Below are positions 38,616-46,587 of a DNA stretch of 64,000 nucleotides, piece by piece. A program made the position numbers and the translations under genes. The stretch comes from Qiania dongpingensis (lineage in GTDB: Bacteria; Bacillota; Clostridia; Lachnospirales; Lachnospiraceae), in contig NZ_CP060634.1 of assembly GCF_014337195.1 (NCBI RefSeq), positions 1,736,001 through 1,800,000 of the forward strand, given 5' to 3'. The first letter of the stretch is position 1, and each line of letters begins with the position of its first letter. Below the pieces are notes generated by a model. It was not told where the DNA came from, made no database searches, and saw only the letters and a list, made by a program, of their open reading frames with translations.

Positions 38616-38804
38616 ATGCAAGTTATTGCGGTTATTTTAATGTTTTTGTTCGTATTTGTCGTCGGATACCTCGCCACCGGCGGAGCTGATAAATTCATCA
38701 GGAAAAATTGTTCTCCGTTTAAAGAAGAGCTGGATTTAAGTGAACCGGATTATGAGGATATCAAAAAAAAACAGACAAAGCTCCACGAAAAAAAAATATC
38801 CTGA
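38616..38804 (+). CDS. Small membrane protein of the potassium island, 62 residues
   Basis: One N-terminal transmembrane helix (MQVIAVILMFLFVFVVGYLA) is followed by a short charged cytoplasmic tail (residues 25-62) rich in Lys, Asp and Glu. AGGGGG lies ahead of the ATG. The gene diverges from ktrB and shares its control region, so a part in K+ uptake is likely by context. It is longer than KdpF and does not resemble it; no family recognised. Confidence 0.75.
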   Translation: MQVIAVILMFLFVFVVGYLATGGADKFIRKNCSPFKEELDLSEPDYEDIKKKQTKLHEKKIS

Positions 38805-38847
38805 TATTCATTAAGAAACTTTGGAAACATTGATATAAACCATGGAA

Positions 38848-38899
38848 AAAGGAACCGGCAGTCTTGCGTCTCCGCTGACTGCCGGTTCCTTTCTTTTTC
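38848..38899. terminator. Bidirectional terminator between the small K+ gene and adhE
   Basis: A perfect 13-bp stem (38851-38863 with 38877-38889), lengthened by A-T pairs, has T tracts in both directions. Confidence 0.88.
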
Positions 38900-38942
38900 A
38901 ATTTATCTTGCAGCAAAAGCCACATTGTGAAAGGGAACTTTT

Positions 38943-38990
38943 TTATCTTCCATAATATGCGTCCAGATAAATCTCTTTCAATTCACTCAT
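38943..38990 (-). pseudogene. Out-of-frame remnant of the adhE C-terminal tail
   Basis: In a different frame from adhE, and overlapping its last codons, this segment reads MSELKEIYLDAYYGR then stop. That is the ordinary last ~15 residues of AdhE proteins, which normally end in a motif like MSEIKxMYLxAYYG. The ~50-60 codons that should precede it are missing. Confidence 0.8.
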
Positions 38991-41394
38991 GATCGTCTTT
39001 CCCTGTGATTCCCGCAAACCTGGCCGCCTCCACGTATCTGTCAAATGCGTGCGGATACTTATACTGAGGGAATGTACCCATCTTAACAGGCGCCTCCTCC
39101 GCATTGAAGCGAATCACATACGTCAGCACCAGGGCGTTGGCTATGCCGTGAGGGATATGATGGAACGCTCCCAGCTTATGGGCCAGTGAATGGTTCACGC
39201 CAAGGAAGGCATTGGCAAAGGCCAAACCTGCCATACAGGACGCATCCGCCATCTTTTCTCTGGCTTCCACATCCGCGGCGCCAAGTTCATACGCACGGGG
39301 CAGATAATCAAATACATTTTTTATAGCCTTTAAGGCCAGACCGTCGGTGTAGTCAGAAGCCATCACCGATACATAAGCCTCCAGCGCGTGGGTCATGACA
39401 TCAATACCAGAAGAACTGGTCAATCCCTTTGGCATATTCATCATATTATCCGCATCCACTATGGACATGTTGGGAAGCAGCTCATAATCTGCCAGCGGCC
39501 ATTTCTTCCCCGTTTTTTCATCAGTAATGATCGCAAACGGCGTCACCTCGGAGCCGGTGCCGGCCGATGTGGGAATCGCCACGAAATATGCTTTCTCTCC
39601 CATTTTCGGGAAGGTATATACTCTCTTTCGGATATCCATAAAATCCATGGCCATATCCATGAAATCCACTTCTGGATGTTCATACATTACCCACATGATC
39701 TTGGCCGCATCCATGGCAGAACCGCCGCCCAGAGCAATAATGGTATCCGGCTCGAAGCTCCTCATCATCTCGGCGCCGGCTTTCGCACACTTTAACTTAG
39801 GATCAGGCTCCACATCATAGAAGCATGTGTACACAATACCCATTTCATCCAGCTTATCGGTAATCGGCTTCGTATAACCGTTTTTATAAAGGAACGTATC
39901 GGTTACAATAAATGCGCGCTTCTTATTCATGACAGTACCGAGTTCATCCAATGCGACCGGCATGCAGCCCTTCTTGAAATATATCTTTTCCGGTGTCCTC
40001 AGCCAAAGCATATTCTCTCTCCTCTCGGCAACGGTCTTAATGTTGATCAAGTGCTTTACTCCTACGTTTTCCGATACGGAATTGCCTCCCCAGGAACCGC
40101 ATCCCAGAGTCAGGGAAGGCGTCAGCCTGAAGTTGTAAAGATCGCCGATACCTCCCTGGGATGAAGGAGTATTGATCAGGATACGGCAGGTCTTCATGGC
40201 CGCCTGATGCTTCGCTATCTTTTCCTTTCCGTCTTCTGTAGCCGTATTTACATAGAGGACCGACGTATGGCCATAGCCGCCGTCCGCCACCAGCCTTTCC
40301 GCCTTAGCCACGGCGTCGTCAAAGCTAGATGCCTTATACATTGCCAGCACAGGCGACAGCTTCTCATGGGCGAAGGGTTCGGTGATATCAACGGACTCCA
40401 CTTCTCCGATTAGAATCTTGGAATCTGCGGGCACTTCAATCCCGGCGAGCTGTGCGATCACCGGCGCCGGCTGCCCTACGATCTTGGCATTCACTGTCCC
40501 GGCCTCCGTAAGGATGATTCCGCGCAGCTTATCCAGTTCCTCTTTATTCAGGAAATAACATTTTCTCTTTTTAAATTCTGCCTTTACCTCCCTGTAAATT
40601 TTCTCCAGAACGATCACGGACTGCTCTGAAGCACAGATCATACCGTTGTCAAAGGTCTTGGAATGAATCACAGAGTTCACCGCCATCCGGATATCCGCCG
40701 TATCGTCTATGATGGCTGGTGTGTTGCCGGGACCGACACCCAGAGCAGGCTTTCCGGAGGAATATGCCGCTTTCACCATACCGGGGCCTCCCGTCGCCAA
40801 TATGATATCCGCCCCCTTCATGACCTCGTTGGTCAGCTCCAGTGAGGGAACATCAACCCAGGAGATTATACCTTCCGGCGCTCCGGCCTTGACTGCCGCT
40901 TCCAGGACCACCTTTGCCGCGGCAATGGTACATGCCTTTGCACGGGGATGAGGAGAAATGATAATGGCGTTTCTTGTCTTCAACGCGATCAACGTCTTGA
41001 AGATAGCCGTGGAGGTGGGATTCGTGGTCGGAATTACCGCTGCGATAAGTCCGATCGGCTCTGCAATCCTCTTATATCCGAATGCCGCATCTTCTTCAAT
41101 GACGCCGCAGGTCTTTTCATTTTTATATTTGTTGTAAATATACTCCGCCGCATAATGGTTCTTTATTACCTTATCCTCTACCACGCCCATGCCGGTCTCT
41201 TCCACCGCCATCTTCGCGAGAGGAAGTCTCTGATGGTTTGCTGCCATCGCGGCTTCGTAAAAGATTTTGTCCACCTGCTCCTGGGTGAACGCAGCAAACT
41301 TCTTCTGAGCTTCCCTCATCTCTTCCATTTTCGCAAGAAGCTTCTCCACATTGTCGATCACTGCGTCCTGCTTTACTTTCTCTGTCTTTGCCAT
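38983..41394 (-). CDS. adhE: Bifunctional acetaldehyde-CoA/alcohol dehydrogenase, C-terminally truncated
   Basis: An 803-residue fermentative enzyme reducing acetyl-CoA to ethanol. The N-terminal aldehyde dehydrogenase domain has the Cys in NGMICASEQS near 252; after a linker (about 445) the iron-dependent alcohol dehydrogenase domain shows GGGSAMDAAK and metal-binding histidines in HSLAHKLGAFHHIPHG. Typical AdhE is about 860-890 residues; here the frame ends GITGKDDHE and the family tail lies immediately beyond in another frame, so an internal deletion has removed part of the last helical region. Activity may be reduced or lost in the alcohol dehydrogenase half. AGGAGG precedes the ATG; promoter and Rex-like operators are upstream. 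Confidence 0.92.
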   Translation of the reverse strand: MAKTEKVKQDAVIDNVEKLLAKMEEMREAQKKFAAFTQEQVDKIFYEAAMAANHQRLPLAKMAVEETGMGVVEDKVIKNHYAAEYIYNKYKNEKTCGVIEEDAAFGYKRIAEPIGLIAAVIPTTNPTSTAIFKTLIALKTRNAIIISPHPRAKACTIAAAKVVLEAAVKAGAPEGIISWVDVPSLELTNEVMKGADIILATGGPGMVKAAYSSGKPALGVGPGNTPAIIDDTADIRMAVNSVIHSKTFDNGMICASEQSVIVLEKIYREVKAEFKKRKCYFLNKEELDKLRGIILTEAGTVNAKIVGQPAPVIAQLAGIEVPADSKILIGEVESVDITEPFAHEKLSPVLAMYKASSFDDAVAKAERLVADGGYGHTSVLYVNTATEDGKEKIAKHQAAMKTCRILINTPSSQGGIGDLYNFRLTPSLTLGCGSWGGNSVSENVGVKHLINIKTVAERRENMLWLRTPEKIYFKKGCMPVALDELGTVMNKKRAFIVTDTFLYKNGYTKPITDKLDEMGIVYTCFYDVEPDPKLKCAKAGAEMMRSFEPDTIIALGGGSAMDAAKIMWVMYEHPEVDFMDMAMDFMDIRKRVYTFPKMGEKAYFVAIPTSAGTGSEVTPFAIITDEKTGKKWPLADYELLPNMSIVDADNMMNMPKGLTSSSGIDVMTHALEAYVSVMASDYTDGLALKAIKNVFDYLPRAYELGAADVEAREKMADASCMAGLAFANAFLGVNHSLAHKLGAFHHIPHGIANALVLTYVIRFNAEEAPVKMGTFPQYKYPHAFDRYVEAARFAGITGKDDHE

Positions 41395-41459
41395 TCCCTT
41401 TCTACCTCCTGATAATCCTTTTGAGAGTTCCGTTTTCTGTTCCTCATTATCCTTTATTT

Positions 41460-41477
41460 TTGATAAGTTCTTAACAA
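41460..41477 (-). promoter_or_regulatory. Rex-like operator 1 of adhE
   Basis: TTGATAAGTTCTTAACAA matches the clostridial Rex consensus TTGTTAANNNNTTAACAA with one mismatch and lies just downstream of the predicted transcription start. Rex releases DNA when NADH is high. Confidence 0.7.
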
Positions 41478-41486
41478 TCTGCTATT

Positions 41487-41515
41487 ATTATATCTTCTTG
41501 TTAATGTTTTGTCAA
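41487..41515 (-). promoter_or_regulatory. Perfect consensus promoter of adhE with overlapping Rex-like operator 2
   Basis: TTGACA and TATAAT at 17-base spacing on the minus strand. A second Rex-like site, TTGTTAATGTTTTGTCAA (41498-41515, two mismatches), covers the -35 box. Confidence 0.8.
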
Positions 41516-41649
41516 TTCATATACAGATATTTTTATTCTCTTTCGCTATACAAAATTAGAACATTTTATATGGAATTTTTATGTATATTGTACAAAAGGG
41601 TATACCTTTAAATACCTTTCAAACTAGCTTTCTTAATCTGGTTTACAAG

Positions 41650-41878
41650 GCAAGAGGAAATCCGCTTCCATCCAGGCGGCTCGCTGGCAGCCGTAACCAG
41701 GATCTTTGCGGCCTCCAGTCGGTCCTTTCCAACTGACATGGATAAATCGATATTTTTCCATGTCAGATTCCAACAAAAATCCGCATGATATGCGATTTTT
41801 GCCTCCCTGCGGCCGGGAAGATCCTGCTAATGGCTCTGCGGCGCTCGCCTTACGATGGAATCGAATCCTTCCTCTTGC
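41650..41878 (-). ncRNA. Candidate structured RNA element, copy A
   Basis: A GC-rich ~229-base element read on the minus strand. A closing helix (41650-41659 with 41869-41878, 10 bp perfect) encloses a TTCCATC/GATGGAA helix, the block AAGGCGAGCGCCGCAG (41836-41851), GGGAGGCA, two hairpins (41775-41800 and 41733-41766, the latter with a perfect 10-bp arm) and the block GCCAGCGAGCCG (41677-41688). Copy B at 42035-42270 has the same blocks, spacing and helices with different helix sequences. Frames within it look non-coding. Between the copies (41880-42034) is one GC hairpin (41934-41963). Confidence 0.55.
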
Positions 41879-42034
41879 TCTTCCTCCCGCACTGAAATAA
41901 GCGCTCATTTGTTTTGAAAGTCATTTGGGCGGTCCGCGCGGCCCGCTGCCATAAGGCGCGCGGGCGTATGGATGTTCAATCTTTTTCTGGAATCTAAGAA
42001 ATGAAATTCATCCAACGTGGTGTGGCAGGCAGAG

Positions 42035-42270
42035 CGCCGGTAGAAAGATTTCGGGCCGGCCTAAAGGTGAGCGCCGCAGGGCAGCGGCCGGTGTTCCCCA
42101 GGCGGAGGGAGGCAGAAACGGAAATACCGATTCCGTTTCTGAGCGAACAGGAGACAGGAAATCATAGAGATTTCCTGCCGACATGTGAGCGGTACTGCCG
42201 GAGCGGGGATAAAACGGTCCCTGCATCGCCAGCGAACCGAAATCGTGACGGTCCGAAACTTCTGCCGGTG
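42035..42270 (+). ncRNA. Candidate structured RNA element, copy B
   Basis: The same architecture as copy A, on the plus strand. Closing helix 42035-42045 with 42260-42270 (11 bp with two G-T), inner helix TTTCGGGCCG/CGGTCCGAAA, block AAGGTGAGCGCCGCAG (42064-42079), GGGAGGCA, hairpin 1 (AGAAACGGA 42114-42122 with 42132-42140), hairpin 2 (42155-42163 with 42169-42177) and GCCAGCGAACCG (42228-42239). The core between first and last block is 176 bases here and 175 in copy A. A strong terminator lies about 60 bases downstream. Confidence 0.55.
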
Positions 42271-42332
42271 ACTAACTGGAGCTTAATCGGAAGTAATTAA
42301 AAATGATTCCAAAAAGTATTTTGTATCATTCA

Positions 42333-42372
42333 AAGAGGAACGCGTCCCCGCGTTCCTCTTCTTATTTTTCTT
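42333..42372 (+). terminator. Strong intrinsic terminator after element copy B
   Basis: A perfect 12-bp stem (42333-42344 with 42349-42360), a TCCC loop and a long T-rich tract in the rightward direction. No rightward protein gene ends here, which implies a rightward RNA from the element region. It also faces the 3' end of the leftward DUF4446 gene. Confidence 0.85.
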
Positions 42373-42412
42373 TTTTCTGTTTTTTAATATTTCAGCCGAT
42401 TTTCTTTCCCGG

Positions 42413-42928
42413 TCAGTTTTCCGGCCTTTCCAGTCCCAATGCAATCCTGACCGCTTTTTCTTCTTCTCTTCCAAGAGGCGCGTCCGTCTCACCTTTTATG
42501 ATCTCCTTCACATACACATAGCATGAATCTCTGCTGTGCACAGCGTTCAGTATATATCCGCTTTTATTTTGGGACATGAGAGCCAGCGCAAAGCTGGATT
42601 TTCCTCCCATTCCGGGAAAAGCATCATATTTTACCAGTCCAGTCTTATGAAATGATTTGACCAATACCTTATTGATCACCTTTAAAGCATCCTTATTTGC
42701 TCTGTCTTCAGCCTGCAGCATACGGAGATCATCAAAAGCCTGGGCAAATATTTCCTCCAGAGACTCTGCGTCCCGTCCCCGCATGAATCTGTCATATTTT
42801 TTAGCCAGCTTTGATGTCTTTACAATTTGTATTACCACCAAAACCGCCAGAACTGCAACTAGGACCACCAATCCGATGATTATAAAAATCGGGTCAAACC
42901 CCAAATCATTCAATATGCTGTTTTCCAT
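42413..42928 (-). CDS. DUF4446 family membrane-anchored protein
   Basis: A 171-residue protein with one N-terminal transmembrane helix (about 15-36) and a cytoplasmic alpha/beta domain containing KYDAFPGMGGKSSFALALM, the segment I associate with DUF4446. The family is commonly found next to parB in Firmicutes and has no established function. The ATG at 42928 follows AGGAGG; the start nine codons earlier does not. It lies 55 bases after parB and is probably cotranscribed. Confidence 0.85.
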   Translation of the reverse strand: MENSILNDLGFDPIFIIIGLVVLVAVLAVLVVIQIVKTSKLAKKYDRFMRGRDAESLEEIFAQAFDDLRMLQAEDRANKDALKVINKVLVKSFHKTGLVKYDAFPGMGGKSSFALALMSQNKSGYILNAVHSRDSCYVYVKEIIKGETDAPLGREEEKAVRIALGLERPEN

Positions 42929-42983
42929 CCGTCTTTCCTCCTGCTTCTGCCGCATCCATATTTTTAATCCTGATGGATTTTGA

Positions 42984-43931
42984 TTATTTCATACTTCCAA
43001 ACAAATCCATAAGTCGTTCCAGCTCTTCCATGGAATAATACTCTATCTCTATTCTTCCTCTATTTGCGTCTTTTCTATTGATGTTTACCTTCGTTCCCAG
43101 AATTTCCCTTATTTTACTCTCAATATTTTTGTAAATAAAATCCTGTCCGGAATCTGCTTCCTCCGTTTTTTTTGGATTTTTCGGGTTCAAAAGGGATTTT
43201 ACCAATTTTTCGGTCTCTCTCACACTCAGCTTGTGTTCGATGATCCTCTCCGCTACTTTATACTGTATCTCTTTGTCTTCCAACGAAAGTAGCGTTCTCG
43301 CATGACCGCCGGATATTTCTCCTTCAACTAACATGAGCTGCACCCTCTTATCCAGCTTCAACAAACGCATGGAATTGGTTATCGCCGTCCTGCTTTTGGA
43401 AACCCGAACGGCAATCTCTTCATGTTTTAAATGAAATTCATCTATCAGCCTTTGGTACGCTGACGCTTCCTCTATGGGGTTCAAATCTTCTCTCTGTATA
43501 TTCTCGATCAGTGAAATCTCCATGATTTCCTGGGGGGTATACTCTTTTATGATTACCGGCACTTCTTTCACCTTAGCCAGCTTGGCAGCCCGCCAGCGCC
43601 GTTCCCCTGCTATTATTTCATAATAGTCCTCTCTTTTCTGTACAAGAAGAGGCTGAAGAACACCGTATTGCTTTATGGACTCTGCCAACTCTGCAAGTGA
43701 TTCTTCATCAAACTGCTTTCTTGGCTGTTCACGGTTGGGCTCTATCTGACTGATCTTTAAAAAAGTCTGCGGTCTTTCATTTTCGGAATCAGAAGGAGCG
43801 GCTGATTCGCTTCCTGCGCTCATCTGCACATTTTTCTTCTGAGCCGGGCGCTGGATATCCTCCAGCTCCATTCCCATTGGAATCAAAGAATCCAGACCCT
43901 TTCCGAGACCGCTTCTTTTTGCTCGTGCCAT
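42984..43931 (-). CDS. parB: Chromosome-partitioning protein ParB/Spo0J
   Basis: A 315-residue CTPase and DNA clamp. N-terminal RSGLGKGLDSLI start, the nucleotide-binding ParB motif IAGERRWRAAKLA near 110, the helix-turn-helix (KHEEIAVRVSKSRTAITNSMRLL) and a C-terminal dimer domain are all present. It loads at parS and recruits condensin to the origin. Two parS sites lie upstream of parA. Confidence 0.96.
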   Translation of the reverse strand: MARAKRSGLGKGLDSLIPMGMELEDIQRPAQKKNVQMSAGSESAAPSDSENERPQTFLKISQIEPNREQPRKQFDEESLAELAESIKQYGVLQPLLVQKREDYYEIIAGERRWRAAKLAKVKEVPVIIKEYTPQEIMEISLIENIQREDLNPIEEASAYQRLIDEFHLKHEEIAVRVSKSRTAITNSMRLLKLDKRVQLMLVEGEISGGHARTLLSLEDKEIQYKVAERIIEHKLSVRETEKLVKSLLNPKNPKKTEEADSGQDFIYKNIESKIREILGTKVNINRKDANRGRIEIEYYSMEELERLMDLFGSMK

Positions 43932-44056
43932 ATCATTGTTCCTTTCTAGGATAAATTTTCAATAATACAAATATTTACTTATCTTTTATTTTCTCTATTT
44001 TATTAGAAAGTTATCTGATAATATCTCGTCTCTTATATAAGATATATTCTTATCTT

Positions 44057-44830
44057 TCATTCTTCCATTTCATTTTTTTGTATCACTTCTTCTGCCAATA
44101 AACGATAGCTTTCTGCTCCTGCAGATCTTGTATCATACAACGTAATCGGCATTCCATGACTTGGCGCTTCTGCAAGACGCACATTACGCGGGATGATTGT
44201 TTTGTAGACGGTGTTCTTAAGACTGTTTTTTACGTTTTCCACAACCTGCAGGGATAAATTCGTCCTCGCGTCATACATGGTAAAAACAACACCCTCCAGC
44301 TCAAGAGAAGGATTCAGCCGCTGTTTGACCAGATTTATCGTATGTATCAGCTGTGAAAGTCCTTCCAAAGCATAATATTCACATTGAATAGGGACAAGCA
44401 CAGTATCAGCGGTTGTCATAGCATTTACCGTCAACATATTTAGAGAAGGAGGACAGTCTATAATGATAAAATCATAATTATCTCGAATCTTGTCGATTTC
44501 TCTCTTCAAAACAAATTCTTTTTTACTTATGCCAATTAATTCGATCTCTGCACCAGATAAATTAACATTAGAGGGCAATACATCCAATAGAGGGAGTACT
44601 TCCTGCAGCAGACACTCTTCCACGGTGGACTGACCAATGAGAAGCTCATAAGTCGTATGCTTCTTCTCATTTTTATTTACCCCTAAACCACTTGTCGTAT
44701 TTCCCTGAGGATCCAAGTCTATAGTTAATATTTTCTTTCCGGCTTCAGCCAAGCATGCAGAAAGATTAATTGCCGTTGTGGTTTTTCCCACGCCGCCCTT
44801 TTGATTTGCAATCGCTATAATTCTTCCCAT
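44057..44830 (-). CDS. parA: Chromosome-partitioning ATPase ParA/Soj
   Basis: A 257-residue deviant-Walker ATPase (KGGVGKTTTAIN near residue 10, DLDPQGNTT, IIDCPPSLN). It acts with ParB in origin segregation and, in Bacillus, modulates DnaA. First gene of the parA-parB-DUF4446 run; the 125-base gap to parB is AT-rich without a clear element. Confidence 0.96.
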   Translation of the reverse strand: MGRIIAIANQKGGVGKTTTAINLSACLAEAGKKILTIDLDPQGNTTSGLGVNKNEKKHTTYELLIGQSTVEECLLQEVLPLLDVLPSNVNLSGAEIELIGISKKEFVLKREIDKIRDNYDFIIIDCPPSLNMLTVNAMTTADTVLVPIQCEYYALEGLSQLIHTINLVKQRLNPSLELEGVVFTMYDARTNLSLQVVENVKNSLKNTVYKTIIPRNVRLAEAPSHGMPITLYDTRSAGAESYRLLAEEVIQKNEMEE

Positions 44831-44914
44831 TTACGCTGTCCTTTCTATACAAAACTTATTATAGCATTATCTAGAATTCATTACCACTGTTAATTCTTAA
44901 TAATTTCATAATTT

Positions 44915-44930
44915 TGTTTCACGTGAAACA
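44915..44930. promoter_or_regulatory. parS site 1
   Basis: TGTTTCACGTGAAACA, a perfect match to the bacterial parS palindrome bound by ParB. Confidence 0.95.
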
Positions 44931-45027
44931 TAAATAGAAGTTTTATCTTAAACATGAAATCCTTGCCTGTCTTTTGCTATATATTAAAAATACTTACTTC
45001 GCTAATATAAAAATATTGACGTAAATA

Positions 45028-45043
45028 TGTTTCACGTGAAACA
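45028..45043. promoter_or_regulatory. parS site 2
   Basis: A second identical TGTTTCACGTGAAACA, 113 bases from the first. The rest of the 44831-45241 gap is AT-rich and holds no other element I can name. Confidence 0.95.
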
Positions 45044-45241
45044 TTTGTCCTGATTTATTTTTATTATAATAACATCTAGTTATTATTAATACTTTCAGTT
45101 CCACTAACTTAAGATATTCTTTTCTTGTATATATTTTTAAATTGTATTATAATGATGATAAGCTTTTTCTATTTATATGATATGCATAGTCTGATCGTAC
45201 AATGGTATTTCCCCTTTATTTTGAGAAAAGGAATTCTTAAT

Positions 45242-46201
45242 ATGAGTAAAAAAAGTAAGTTTGCAAAAGGTGTTCTTCTGGGAGCTGCGACAGCTGGAAT
45301 TATCACTGCCATTAATAAATTTATTTTTATGAAATCCACCGCGAAAAATTTACTAGAAAAAGAAAAAAAAGATATTTTTTCTTGGCGATTTGGTGATATT
45401 TTTTATACTAAAGTTGGTCATGGAAAACCGCTGCTTTTAATACATGATCTAAAAACTGCTTCTTCCGGTTATGAATGGAATAAGGTAATAAGATATCTTT
45501 CTAAATCTCATACTGTATATGTCGTTGACCTGCTGGGTTGCGGCCGTTCCCATAAACCAAATCTAACTTATACGAATTTTTTATATGTCCAATTGCTTAC
45601 TGATTTTATAAAGTCTGTGATAGGACATCGGGCAGATGTGATTGCCACCGGTTCTTCCTGCTCCTTTGTTGTCACGACCTGCAATAATAACTCAGAATTA
45701 TTTGATAAAATTGTTTTAATAAATCCTGATACTGTTTTAAGATGCGGCCAGACCCCTAACAAATATGGCAAGGGATACAAATTTTTAATAGATCTGCCTA
45801 TTATTGGGACTCTAATTTATAATATTGCCAACAGCAGAAAGAGCATAACGGATAAATTTCTTACGGTCAATTATTCAAATTCCTACGATATCGAACCCGA
45901 GACAATCTCCATCTATCACGAATCGGCTCATTTGGGAGATTCTTCCGCAAAAGCTTTATATGCCAGTATCAAAAGTAATTATACATGTCTCAGCATAAAT
46001 CACTCATTAAAGAATATAAATAACAGTATTTTTATAATAGGCGGAGAACGGGAAAAGCAGATTCAGGAAACAATAGAAGACTACTGTTTGATAAATCCGG
46101 CCATTGAATATGAGATTATAAACGAGACTGCACATCTTCCTCAAATGGAACGTCCTGAAGCAACTGCTTCCATAATATGTGATTATCTTGATGTACAATA
46201 A
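45242..46201 (+). CDS. Alpha/beta hydrolase with N-terminal membrane anchor
   Basis: A 319-residue protein with a short hydrophobic segment (about 8-27; KGVLLGAATAGIITAIN) and an alpha/beta-hydrolase fold. The strand-turn-helix is GSSCS near residue 137, a GxSxG elbow whose last Gly is Ser; the oxyanion segment is LLIHDLKTASSGYEW, and the catalytic His is in AHLPQMERPE near 297. Substrate unknown. AAGGA lies ahead of the ATG. The gene is strikingly AT-rich compared with most of the window and points against its neighbours, inside the otherwise conserved rsmG-parA region, which suggests insertion. Confidence 0.82.
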   Translation: MSKKSKFAKGVLLGAATAGIITAINKFIFMKSTAKNLLEKEKKDIFSWRFGDIFYTKVGHGKPLLLIHDLKTASSGYEWNKVIRYLSKSHTVYVVDLLGCGRSHKPNLTYTNFLYVQLLTDFIKSVIGHRADVIATGSSCSFVVTTCNNNSELFDKIVLINPDTVLRCGQTPNKYGKGYKFLIDLPIIGTLIYNIANSRKSITDKFLTVNYSNSYDIEPETISIYHESAHLGDSSAKALYASIKSNYTCLSINHSLKNINNSIFIIGGEREKQIQETIEDYCLINPAIEYEIINETAHLPQMERPEATASIICDYLDVQ

Positions 46202-46261
46202 TTAGTACTGTATAAACGTCTCATTCATTTTACTTTTATTTACTGTAATCTATTTTTATAT

Positions 46262-46318
46262 AAAAAGATCGCCATGATATGTTCTATAAATAGGACATAT
46301 CACAGCGATTTTCTTTTG
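46262..46318. terminator. Bidirectional terminator between convergent genes
   Basis: A long imperfect hairpin (about 46267-46284 with 46293-46310) has T-rich sequence on both sides. Confidence 0.75.
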
Positions 46319-46364
46319 GTTTTCTGAATGTCAGCCGTTTTATTGTTTTATAGTCTACGTTCTT

Positions 46365-46556
46365 TTATCTCTTCAATGCCCTTCGTACTGTTTGATAAAC
46401 AATCACAACGATTCCCACCATCATAACAACTCCGGCAATTCGAATAATCAGACCAGAGATAATAGAAAAAATCATATTGATCAAGACCAGGCAAACCGCA
46501 AGAATCATCACTCCAACTACCACTTTAAACCATGTCTCTGTTTTCATCTTATTCAT
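46365..46556 (-). CDS. Small membrane protein, 63 residues
   Basis: Two transmembrane helices (about 9-31 and 34-56) and a basic C-terminus (RRALKR). AGGAGG lies eight bases before the ATG. It follows rsmG by 31 bases and is probably at the end of that operon. No family recognised. Confidence 0.7.
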   Translation of the reverse strand: MNKMKTETWFKVVVGVMILAVCLVLINMIFSIISGLIIRIAGVVMMVGIVVIVYQTVRRALKR

Positions 46557-46587
46557 ATGTACAGCCTCCTTTGTACTTTACGGCCTG

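Noticed and set aside
41633..41908. 91-residue leftward frame over element copy A
   Set aside because: It follows the structured element, has no ribosome site, and the same structure in copy B falls in unrelated reading frames, so selection is on structure rather than protein.
42001..42300. 99-residue rightward frame over element copy B
   Set aside because: Same argument as for copy A; the residues are compositionally odd and no start signal precedes it.
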